Below are positions 18,377 through 26,480 of a stretch of 64,000 bases of DNA, piece after piece. A model generated the notes under the pieces. It did no database searches and had not been told where the DNA came from. It saw only the letters and a program-made list of their open reading frames with translations. Location: positions 1,488,001 to 1,552,000 of the forward strand of contig CBDDOY010000001.1 of assembly GCA_965232165.1 (NCBI GenBank), given 5' to 3'. This DNA is from UBA2779 sp965232165 (GTDB lineage Bacteria; Spirochaetota; Spirochaetia; DSM-2461). Within the stretch, counting starts at the first letter, position 1; each line of letters starts with the position of its first letter. Made by a program: the position numbers and the translations under genes.

Positions 18377-21300
18377 ATGAAGACAAAAAAAATCGGAAGC
18401 TATGCATTCATTGCGATAGCTATTGTCGGAGTTCTGTTGTTCGCCGGTTGTCCGAGCACAACGGAAAATGAAGGCGGAGGAACCGTTCAGTTCAGCGGCG
18501 TTCTCTACGAGGATGGTTTCACCTCTGGTGTGACCGACCCGCAGTATTGGAATGTCGATGAATCAAAAACGACTGATGAAGAGAGAGCAAGGGGCTTTGT
18601 TACCGGTCCGGATACAACGGTATTCAAAAACGGAACGGAATCCTTTAAGGTAGACTGGTCGCAAGCAACAGACTGGATGGGCCTTGCCCTCCATGTGGGA
18701 AGCGGAACAACAATCAGCGGTACGGTAGACCTTAGCGGTTATACTGCCCTGACATTCTGGGCAAAGGCGGATGGTTCTGATGCCGAAATAGATGAATTTG
18801 GATTTGGTGCCGATGATGACAAGATGTTTACGAACGGCGAAAAATACAAAACCAGTATCAAAAATATAACAGTTCCCTCTGCAGATTGGAAAAAATTCAT
18901 TATTCCCCTGCCTAATCCGGCCAAGCTGACCGCCGTAAACAGCCTGTTTTACGCTGTGGACAATGCGAATGGTGGAACAATCTATCTGGACGACATAAAG
19001 TTCGAGAAATTGAGTAATGTGGCAATTAAAACTTTTGACTACACTGGGAATATTTTGGACGTGGTAACTGCTGGTACGGCTAATATCGGTGATTTATCAG
19101 CCGTATTCACAGATGGAACGGATGATATAACTGTTTCATTTGAGAATCTTGCCGCACATGTCTCATGGGCATCAGACAAGCCTGCAGTAGCCACCGTGGA
19201 TAATGATGGCAAAATAACCGGAGTCGCGACGGGATCAGCCATTATAACCGGCACACTGGGTGGTAAAACGGTGACCATTAACGTGACCGTCGGTCAGGCC
19301 GTAACCTTCACGGGCGTTTTATTCGATGATGCCCTGCAGGGCGGGTTTTCAATCAACAAAGATGCGCACAATGGTGCCGATAAAATCACCATTGATTCTG
19401 CGGCCAGCGTGGATTCGCGAACCGCAATACAGGTAAGCCTGGCCAGTGATGCCGGCGATTGGGGAGGTTTCTTCTTTGAACGATCCAGCGGTGTTGATAT
19501 TTCTGGCAAGACATTGCAGTTTTCTATTTATAAATCCAGCCTGGACACAGCACCCATTACTAAACTAGTAGTTAAGCTACAAGATACGAAGGGTGCCGGG
19601 TCTGCATCAGATCATTTTTTTGAAATCGATCTCTTTGCGCCAAATTTCACCAAAACGGAAAACGGCAATTGGTATGAATTCTCAATTCCGGTAGCGGCCT
19701 TTAATAACAATGCGTTTGATGCGGCGGATTTCAATGTACTTGGTTTCTGGAATCCTAAGAAAGATGACGGCAGCGGTAACGATGTACCAGCAACTGGCGA
19801 TTTTGTATTCGATGACATCCAATTTGTTACGACAACGGCCACCACCTACACGGTAACCTACGATGCCAACAACGCAGACGGCGGCACACTGTCAAAAGCT
19901 ACCGATACCGTAAACGATGGCCAAACAGTCTCGGCCGCGCCCACGGGCATAACCAGAACCGGCTACACCCTTAGCGGCTGGAACACCCAGTCCGATGGAA
20001 ATGGTGATGCCTTTGTATTCGGTACAACTGCGGTAACCGCTGATATTACCCTCTTTGCCCAGTGGACGGCTGTCTACACAGTCACCTACGATGCCAATAA
20101 TACCGATGGAGGTACCCTGTCGAAACCAAGTGACACGGTTACACCTGGAGGCACAATAGCCGAAGCCCCCACCGGTACCAGAGCAGGCCATACCCTGATC
20201 GGCTGGAATACAGCCGCCGATGGAACTGGAACCGACTTCATCTTCGGCACTACACCGGTAACCGCTGATATTACCCTCTTCGCCCAGTGGGTACCATTCA
20301 CAGGCGTGCTTTTTGATGACGCGCTCCAGGGCGGATTTGTGGCCAATAAAAATGTTGGCCCCGGCGCAGGAGCAGAAAGCCCAGCGGAAATTGACGACAC
20401 GGTCTATGCTGGCACCAGCGGCAGTTCTATCAAATTTGATCTGACCGGCTCCACTGAATGGGGCGGCGGCTATGTGCAGAACGTCACCGGTGTCGATGCC
20501 TCCGCTTATACTTCATTGTCATTTTCGGTCAATTTAAGCCAATTGGGTGCCAATGTTGATTATATGCAATTAAAGCTGGAAGATGTGGATGGCGACGACG
20601 ATCCAGTTGATCTGTATTCCCTCACACCTACAAGTACTACCGGCGACTGGAAAACTTACACCCTCTACTTGGCCAATTCTACGAATGTTAATTACAGCAA
20701 GTTCAAGGCCATTGGCTTCTGGCATCCGAGAGCTGGCGGAGCCAGTGGAACATATACTCCTGGAACCTATTATGTGGATGAAATAAAATTTGGCAACGAC
20801 ACATTATCTACTACACACACGGTAACCTATAATGCTAATGGTAATACTGGAGGCAATCTGGACACAACCACGGAAACTGTAACCTTTGGTAACTCAATTC
20901 CCACTCCTCCCACCGGTGCTATTTCTAAAACAGGCTTCACCTTCTCAGGTTGGAATACCCAGGCCGATGGAAAGGGAACCAACTTCGTCTTCGGCACCAC
21001 CCAGGTAACCACCGATATAATTTTGTATGCAAAGTGGATGAAAGACTTTACAGGCGCTGTATATAATGATGCGGTTGAGGGTGGCTTTGAAATTAAAAAG
21101 GATTCTTCGCAAGGTGCGGAACAGGTTGTAATAATAGATCCATTAACCGTAGATTCACAGACCGCTCTTCAAGTCAATTTGGCGGCAGCTATTGAATCAA
21201 ACGGTCATGGTGGTTTCTTCTTTGAAAGAAGTGCGGGAGTTGATGTTAGCGGGAAGACCTTGAAATTCTCTATATACAAAACTTCATTGGATCAAGCGCC

Positions 21301-21583
21301 TGCTACTACAGCTTTAGGCGTTAAGCTACAGGATAGTCAAGGTGCTTGGCCTGCAAAAAATCACTTTTTTGAGATTGATCTATTAGACACTAAATTTACG
21401 AAAACTTCGAATGGAAACTGGTATGATTTTTCAATTCCTGTATCGGATTTCGCTAGTAATGATTTTGATGCAACAGATCTTACTGTTATCGGTTTCTGGA
21501 ATCCCAAGAAGGATGACGGTAGCAGCAATAATGTCATGAAAACTGGTATAATGGTTATCATTGACAACATTCGGTTTGAATGA
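18377..21583 (+). CDS. Multi-module carbohydrate-binding-like lipoprotein with InlB B-repeats
   Basis: A 1068-residue lipoprotein (signal with lipobox LLFAGC; GGAGG 6 nt before ATG). Modules in order: a jelly-roll-like domain (~38-215), a Big_2 immunoglobulin-like domain (~220-310; ASDKPAVATVDNDGKITGVA), a second jelly-roll (~313-488), two Listeria-Bacteroides repeats (~493-640; TVTYDANNADGGTL ... FVFGTTAVTADITLFAQW), a third jelly-roll (~643-810), one more B-repeat (~815-885), and a fourth jelly-roll (~890-1068). Jelly-rolls 2 and 4 are clear duplicates (GGFFFERS, GFWNPKKDDGS). Each starts with a (V/A)x(F/Y)(D/N)DA(L/V)(Q/E)GGF motif. It probably binds polysaccharide at the cell surface ahead of the ABC transporter; ligand not known. 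Confidence 0.75.
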   Translation: MKTKKIGSYAFIAIAIVGVLLFAGCPSTTENEGGGTVQFSGVLYEDGFTSGVTDPQYWNVDESKTTDEERARGFVTGPDTTVFKNGTESFKVDWSQATDWMGLALHVGSGTTISGTVDLSGYTALTFWAKADGSDAEIDEFGFGADDDKMFTNGEKYKTSIKNITVPSADWKKFIIPLPNPAKLTAVNSLFYAVDNANGGTIYLDDIKFEKLSNVAIKTFDYTGNILDVVTAGTANIGDLSAVFTDGTDDITVSFENLAAHVSWASDKPAVATVDNDGKITGVATGSAIITGTLGGKTVTINVTVGQAVTFTGVLFDDALQGGFSINKDAHNGADKITIDSAASVDSRTAIQVSLASDAGDWGGFFFERSSGVDISGKTLQFSIYKSSLDTAPITKLVVKLQDTKGAGSASDHFFEIDLFAPNFTKTENGNWYEFSIPVAAFNNNAFDAADFNVLGFWNPKKDDGSGNDVPATGDFVFDDIQFVTTTATTYTVTYDANNADGGTLSKATDTVNDGQTVSAAPTGITRTGYTLSGWNTQSDGNGDAFVFGTTAVTADITLFAQWTAVYTVTYDANNTDGGTLSKPSDTVTPGGTIAEAPTGTRAGHTLIGWNTAADGTGTDFIFGTTPVTADITLFAQWVPFTGVLFDDALQGGFVANKNVGPGAGAESPAEIDDTVYAGTSGSSIKFDLTGSTEWGGGYVQNVTGVDASAYTSLSFSVNLSQLGANVDYMQLKLEDVDGDDDPVDLYSLTPTSTTGDWKTYTLYLANSTNVNYSKFKAIGFWHPRAGGASGTYTPGTYYVDEIKFGNDTLSTTHTVTYNANGNTGGNLDTTTETVTFGNSIPTPPTGAISKTGFTFSGWNTQADGKGTNFVFGTTQVTTDIILYAKWMKDFTGAVYNDAVEGGFEIKKDSSQGAEQVVIIDPLTVDSQTALQVNLAAAIESNGHGGFFFERSAGVDVSGKTLKFSIYKTSLDQAPATTALGVKLQDSQGAWPAKNHFFEIDLLDTKFTKTSNGNWYDFSIPVSDFASNDFDATDLTVIGFWNPKKDDGSSNNVMKTGIMVIIDNIRFE

Positions 21584-21602
21584 GAATTAAATTGGTCGGG
21601 GC

Positions 21603-21659
21603 ATGATTGATTTTCTTGCTAAGAAAACCGTCTACCTCGACAACATTTATTTCTATTAG
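21603..21659 (+). pseudogene. Remnant of a carbohydrate-binding-module C-terminus
   Basis: The short frame ends KKTVYLDNIYFY and stop, closely resembling how the binding modules of the upstream gene end (GTIYLDDIKFE). It has no ribosome-binding site. It looks like the leftover 3' end of a further module or gene lost by recombination. Confidence 0.45.
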
Positions 21660-21673
21660 AAATAATTAATTGG

Positions 21674-21844
21674 CCATGAACCGCTTCTACAATGCCAGCG
21701 TTGGCAAATGCGGTTCATGGTCTTGCGTCAGCACGCTTGAGTACAAAAGAGTAATGCATTGACACGGAACAGACACTGACTGTTCCGTGTTAATTCCCCC
21801 GCAGTTTCCCTGCGAGATAGGATTGCGGGGGGAACACCCATTTT
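21674..21844 (+). terminator. Three consecutive stem-loops between lipoprotein and ABC permease genes
   Basis: Stem 1 pairs CCATGAACCGC (21674-21684) with GCGGTTCATGG (21710-21720), with an inner TGCCA/TGGCA pairing. Stem 2 pairs ACACGGAACAG (21762-21772) with CTGTTCCGTGT (21780-21790), perfect over 11 bp. Stem 3 pairs TTCCCCCGCA (21794-21803) with TGCGGGGGGAA (21834-21844), one bulge, and ends 11 nt before the permease start. None has a strong U tail, so partial termination or RNA stabilisation is as likely as full termination. Confidence 0.6.
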
Positions 21845-21855
21845 AAGGAAAGGCA

Positions 21856-22767
21856 ATGAGAAACAATTTAATGACACGGTTCTCCAGACAGAAGATACTG
21901 CTGGCTATGGCCCTTCCCGGCGTTCTCTGGATGCTTATTTTCAACTACGTGCCCATGTATGGAGTGATTATCGCGTTTAAGGAGTACCGGATAATTAACA
22001 CAATCGGGGATGCTCCCTGGGTTGGGTTTATGCATTTCCGGGAGCTCTTCCATGATACCGATTTTTTACTCGCCATGAAAAATACTCTGGGAATGAGTCT
22101 GTTGAAACTACTTGTGGCTTTCCCCATGCCCATTGTGTTTGCCCTGCTGCTAAACGAGATTCGCTCGAATGGTCTCAAACGTAGCGTGCAGACTATTTCC
22201 TACCTGCCCCACTTCCTGTCCTGGGTGGTTTTGGGGGGTATTTTGATCCCCTGGCTCTCGGAGACAGGTTTTGTGAATGAAATCTTAAGCAAGCTGAATC
22301 CGAATCATAACGCAGTTCCCTTTCTGGGCAGACCGCAGGGTTTCTGGACTCTGGCAATCGTTTCGGACATCTGGAAGGAAATGGGCTGGGGCGCCATTAT
22401 CTATCTGGCTGCTATTTCCGGTATTCCAAACGAACTCTATGAAGCCGCTGTGGTCGATGGAGCAGGCCGGTTCCAGAAGATGTGGCACATTACCCTCCCC
22501 TCCATCGCGGGGACGGTTACGATCCTTCTTATTCTGGCTATCAGCGGCATTCTGAACACAAACTTTGAACAGATGCTGGTCTTAAGCAATCCCTTGAACA
22601 ACGATGCCAGTAATGTTATTGACCTCTATGTCTACCGGACCGGTATACGGGGTCTGCGGTTCTCGTATTCCACGGCGGTGGGGCTGTTCAAGGCGATTAT
22701 TGCCCTTATCCTGCTGCTGGGAGCGAATAGGATTTCTAAAAAGGTGCAGGGAAGAGGGGTATTTTAG
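21856..22767 (+). CDS. Sugar ABC transporter permease, LplB type (CUT1)
   Basis: A 303-residue inner-membrane protein with about six transmembrane helices. The permease EAA loop is visible as YEAAVVDGAGRFQKMWHITLP, the site that contacts the ATPase. FNYVPMYGVIIAFKEYR at the N-terminus is typical of the LplB/YtcP group that imports oligosaccharides. It is followed at once by a second permease and then a binding protein, making a standard CUT1 set without its own ATPase; a shared MsmK-like ATPase elsewhere is expected. AAGGAAAGG precedes the ATG. Three stem-loops separate it from the upstream lipoprotein gene. Confidence 0.9.
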   Translation: MRNNLMTRFSRQKILLAMALPGVLWMLIFNYVPMYGVIIAFKEYRIINTIGDAPWVGFMHFRELFHDTDFLLAMKNTLGMSLLKLLVAFPMPIVFALLLNEIRSNGLKRSVQTISYLPHFLSWVVLGGILIPWLSETGFVNEILSKLNPNHNAVPFLGRPQGFWTLAIVSDIWKEMGWGAIIYLAAISGIPNELYEAAVVDGAGRFQKMWHITLPSIAGTVTILLILAISGILNTNFEQMLVLSNPLNNDASNVIDLYVYRTGIRGLRFSYSTAVGLFKAIIALILLLGANRISKKVQGRGVF

Positions 22768-22784
22768 TCGTGAAAGGAAAAAAC

Positions 22785-23681
22785 ATGAATCGCCATTTAT
22801 TAAATAGATCATCTTCCCGCAGGGAATTGTTTCCGGCCATCAATGTTACAATCATGCTCGCCATCTGCTTCATAACCCTCTACCCTATCTGGTATTCGAT
22901 AGTCATTTCATTCAATGACGGTACCGATGCTCTTATGGGCGGCATATACTGGTGGCCCAGGGTTTTCAGCCTGGAAAGCTACAGGGCCATGTTTTCCAAC
23001 AAGGGCATAATTCAGGCATTTCTGATTGCCGTTTTCCGCACGATTGTTGGTACGAGCACCCATATTCTCTTCACGGCCATGGTGGCCTATGCTTTTATGC
23101 AGAAACGGTTGATTGGACGAAAAGTCTTCATGACACTGGGTGTCATCACCATGTTTTTCAATGGGGGACTCATTCCCACGTTTCTGCTGGTTAAGAATCT
23201 GGGTCTTATTGACAACCTTATGGTTTACATTCTTCCCAGTATGTTCAATTTTTTTCATCTGATAATTTTCCAGGCTTTTTTCCGGGAAATACCCAACAGC
23301 CTTGAAGAATCGGCCAAAATAGACGGGATGAATGACTTCGGCATATTCATCAGGATTATCCTGCCGCTGTCCATGCCAGTTGTGGCCACCATTGCCCTGT
23401 TTCAGGGAGTCTGGCATTGGAACGACTTTTTTACCGGAGTTATCTACATCAACGACTCGGATCTTCAACCGGTAGCCACATATCTGTACCGGGTTATAGC
23501 CCAGAACCAGTCCAGTCAGATGATGGTCAACATGCCTGCCGCTGTATCACGCAGTGCGGTTACTTCGCAGTCCATTAAGATGGCCACCATGGTTGCCGCC
23601 ACATTCCCCATTGTTGTGGTGTATCCGTTTCTGCAGAAGTATTTTGTGAAAGGGATAATGATTGGAGCAGTGAAAGGGTAA
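22785..23681 (+). CDS. Sugar ABC transporter permease, LplC type (CUT1)
   Basis: A 298-residue partner permease with about six helices. ITLYPIWYSIVISFNDG at the N-terminus and the EAA-like loop LEESAKIDGMNDFGIFIRIILP mark the LplC/YtcQ-associated subfamily. The ATG at 22785 is chosen because AAAGGA lies 6 nt upstream; an in-frame GTG at 22770 would add five residues. It starts 17 bp after the first permease, so both are made from one message, and the two should form the membrane channel heterodimer. Confidence 0.88.
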   Translation: MNRHLLNRSSSRRELFPAINVTIMLAICFITLYPIWYSIVISFNDGTDALMGGIYWWPRVFSLESYRAMFSNKGIIQAFLIAVFRTIVGTSTHILFTAMVAYAFMQKRLIGRKVFMTLGVITMFFNGGLIPTFLLVKNLGLIDNLMVYILPSMFNFFHLIIFQAFFREIPNSLEESAKIDGMNDFGIFIRIILPLSMPVVATIALFQGVWHWNDFFTGVIYINDSDLQPVATYLYRVIAQNQSSQMMVNMPAAVSRSAVTSQSIKMATMVAATFPIVVVYPFLQKYFVKGIMIGAVKG

Positions 23682-23733
23682 GTTGTAAAAGGATACAGAT
23701 TGATGTCATTAAAAAAACAAAAGGAGTTAAGCA

Positions 23734-25464
23734 ATGTATCAATTAAAGCATAGTTATCCGAAAGCGGATAAACGAAAATCTGGTGGAAGACAGTGTTCAA
23801 AGCTTTCAGTTCGCGGTGCGTGGTTCAAAAATCGCCTTGCTGTGCTGAATATTGTATTAATTATCTTTCTCGCACTCGCGGGTCCGGCGGTCTTGTTTGC
23901 CGGTGGAGATTCGGACAACCCCGCTCTACCGGAGGCCCCTCCACCCGAGGACCTGGATCCGAATGTTCCAGGATGGACGCTGGATACATCGCCAGTGCGC
24001 TTTGACTGGTATCTGAACTTTTCCTGGTTCCGGGGAATCTGGGGAGAAGACCCTGTTTCACAGTATGTGACTGATAAAACAGGTGTGGACATCGAGTTCA
24101 TCATTCCCGCGGGGAACGAGGCAGACAAGATTAACACTATGATCGCGTCAGGCAGCTTGCCGGATTTTGTAACGGTGGGCTGGTGGGAACCTCAAGTCAG
24201 GGAAATTATTGCGGGTGAAATGGCCTTTCCTCTGGATGAACTGGCCAGGAACTATGATCCCTACTTTTTCAAGGCCGCGGTGCCTGCCCGGGTGGGCTGG
24301 TACACCCAGGAAGATGGGCATATCTACTGCTATCCCAATGCATCCTATACACCGGATGATTATGAGAAGAATGATCTCACCTCATACCAGACCTTCCTGG
24401 TTCGCAAGGATATATATGAAGCTATCGGCAAACCTTCCATGCGCACTCCCGAAGGGTTTTTAAGTGCCCTGGAAAATGCGAAAGCCAAATTCCCCCAGGT
24501 GAATGGACAGCCTCTTATTCCGCTTGGACTGAAGGAGTTTCTCGATACGGGCAACGACTCGCTTGAATCCTATCTTATGAATTTTCTATCCATCCCCATG
24601 GAGAAGAATGGTAAGCTCTACGACCGCTACGCGGATCCGGAATACAAACGCTGGCTCAATGTGTTCCGCCAGGCCCAGGCTAAAGGACTTATTGCCAGCG
24701 ATGTGTATCTGGATCGGCGAAGCCAGATGGAGGAAAAGATTGCCCAGGGCCGCTACTTCGCCATGTTTTACCAGCATACGGACATGATCGATGCCCAGGC
24801 ACTCCGCTACGCGGAGGACCCCAATTCCATCTACATGGCTGTTGACGGACCGGCCAATGCCCAGTTGGATCCGCCGCGGCTTGCGGGCCAGGGCATTTCG
24901 GGCTGGACAGTGACTTTTATTTCCAAAAGTGCCAAAAGACCGGACAGAGCCATACGCTTTATGAGTTACCTGATGAGCGAAGAAGGTCAGCGGGATCTGT
25001 ATCTGGGAATAAAAGGTTTAACCTGGGATGTCGTGGACGGTAAGGAAGGCTTTCTCCCCGAGGTGCAGAAGCTTTTGACTGCCGACAGAGCGGCGTTTGA
25101 CAGGCAGTACGGGGCCTCGGTGAAATACTGGATGCTCATGGACAATGCCATGTTCTCTCAATGGGAAGGCGAAGCGGTTACTCCCTACAGGGAACTCAGT
25201 GAATGGACCAAACCGTACACCCGGAGCTATGCAGTGTATGACAACACGGATCCGCAGCCTTTTGAACCCGAAGGAATAATCGGCGCCAAACTAACAAGTC
25301 TGTTCGGCAAATATCTTCCAAGACTTCTCAAAGCCGGAAGCGAAACCGAATTCAATTCCTTGTGGGATGAACTACACGCTGAGCGGAATAAGATTGGTCT
25401 GGATAAATTGATGGAATACAAGCAGAGAAAGGTTGATGAAAACAAAGCGAAACTGGGGCTTTAG
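23734..25464 (+). CDS. Extracellular solute-binding protein of the LplA type
   Basis: A 576-residue exported protein. The body resembles family-1 binding proteins of the LplA/YtcQ kind: YVTDKTGVDIEFIIPAGNEADKINTMIASGSLPDFV, PYFFKAAVPARVGWYTQEDGHIY, and the closing EGIIGAKLTSLFGKYLPRLLKAGSETEFN. It should capture an oligosaccharide for the two permeases just upstream. AAAAGGAG precedes the ATG. The signal region (AVLNIVLIIFLALAGPAVLFAGG) is preceded by an unusually long 35-residue basic stretch and has no lipobox Cys, unlike most members, so it may be soluble in the periplasm or held by an uncleaved anchor. Confidence 0.85.
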   Translation: MYQLKHSYPKADKRKSGGRQCSKLSVRGAWFKNRLAVLNIVLIIFLALAGPAVLFAGGDSDNPALPEAPPPEDLDPNVPGWTLDTSPVRFDWYLNFSWFRGIWGEDPVSQYVTDKTGVDIEFIIPAGNEADKINTMIASGSLPDFVTVGWWEPQVREIIAGEMAFPLDELARNYDPYFFKAAVPARVGWYTQEDGHIYCYPNASYTPDDYEKNDLTSYQTFLVRKDIYEAIGKPSMRTPEGFLSALENAKAKFPQVNGQPLIPLGLKEFLDTGNDSLESYLMNFLSIPMEKNGKLYDRYADPEYKRWLNVFRQAQAKGLIASDVYLDRRSQMEEKIAQGRYFAMFYQHTDMIDAQALRYAEDPNSIYMAVDGPANAQLDPPRLAGQGISGWTVTFISKSAKRPDRAIRFMSYLMSEEGQRDLYLGIKGLTWDVVDGKEGFLPEVQKLLTADRAAFDRQYGASVKYWMLMDNAMFSQWEGEAVTPYRELSEWTKPYTRSYAVYDNTDPQPFEPEGIIGAKLTSLFGKYLPRLLKAGSETEFNSLWDELHAERNKIGLDKLMEYKQRKVDENKAKLGL

Positions 25465-25495
25465 CATATCTTCCATGAAACGCTTCTTCTTTATT

Positions 25496-25613
25496 TGGGC
25501 ATTCCCCTGCAATCCGCCTTGCGGCGGCCGCAGGGGCGGGCTGCTCCAGGCTCCGCTACGCTCCGGCCTGCCAGGGGCAGGCTGCCCTTGCGCATCCCTA
25601 ACGCGCTGGCGCA
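25496..25613. repeat. R3 GC-rich interspersed repeat, copy 2
   Basis: Shares GGGCATTCCCCTGC and ATCCCTAACGCGCTGGCGCA with the copy at 2797. It lies between the binding-protein gene and the GH16 signal peptide and is open in the same frame as GH16, so an ATG at 25475 (MKRFFFIWAFPC) can read through it. That longer start is probably not the working one, or marks where an original signal was interrupted. Confidence 0.6.
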
Positions 25614-25648
25614 TTGCAAAACAGGCCGCTCGCCTGTGCTGGAAACAC

Positions 25649-26480
25649 TTGAAACGGCGCGTCTATGCGCTCGCTACACTGCTACTCATGGCAACGGCCC
25701 TCGCCTCCTGCGCCATGGACAACAATTTTGAAACTCTGGTATGGAGCGACGAATTCAACGGCAGCGCCATCAATACGGCCAACTGGACCTACGACACGGG
25801 CACTGGCTCCGACAAGGGCCTAAAAGCCTGGGGCAACAATGAATTGCAGTACTACACCAAGCGATCCGAAAATGCCCGGATTGAAGACTTCCCCGGCGGC
25901 GGGCGGGGCCTCGTCATTGAGGCACTCAAGGAAAACTACTCCAACAGTGCCTACACCTCCGCCAGGCTTCTCACCCAGGGCCTTCAATCGTGGACATACG
26001 GGCGCATCGAGGCGCGGATAAAACTCCCCATTGGCCAGGGCATCTGGCCGGCCTTCTGGATGCTGGGCAACAACATAGACGCCGTTAATTGGCCGGCCTG
26101 TGGAGAAATAGACATCATGGAGTACAAGGGCCAGGAGCCGGGGAAGGTACACGGTACCATTCACTATGGTGCGCCTCACGTCTATGCGGGCAAAGAGTAC
26201 ACCCTTCCAGATGGCAAAAAATTCTCCGACGACTTCCACGTCTTCGCCATAGAATGGCGCTCGGGAGAGATTTGCTGGTACGTCGATGGAGTGAAGTACA
26301 GTACCCAGCGAAAATGGTCATCTTCGGTGGGCGACTACCCCTCCCCCTTTGACAAGCCCTTCTTCATACTGCTTAACTCTGGCGGTCGGCGGCAATTTCG
26401 TTGGCTCTCCCAACAGCACCACCCAGTTTCCGCAGAAGATGTACGTGGACTGGGTGCGGGTGTATCAGTCCAAAAAATGA
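25649..26480 (+). CDS. GH16 endo-beta-1,3-glucanase (laminarinase-like) lipoprotein, frameshifted near the 3' end
   Basis: From the TTG at 25649 (GGAA 7 nt upstream) the product starts MKRRVYALATLLLMATALASC, a good lipoprotein signal. The GH16 domain follows: LVWSDEFNGSAINTANW, NNELQYYT, GRIEARIKLPIGQGIWPAFW, and the catalytic EIDIME, with the two Glu at 26105 and 26120. It should cut beta-1,3 or mixed-linkage glucan outside the cell. At 26377-26379 one base appears to be in excess: the frame departs from the expected LNLAVGGNF, while the +1 frame reads VGGNFVGSPN ... YVDWVRVYQ and stops at 26478-26480, as GH16 enzymes should. Uncorrected, the frame fuses into the next gene. Sequencing error, mutation or programmed shift cannot be told apart here. 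The stop overlaps the next ATG. Confidence 0.75.
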
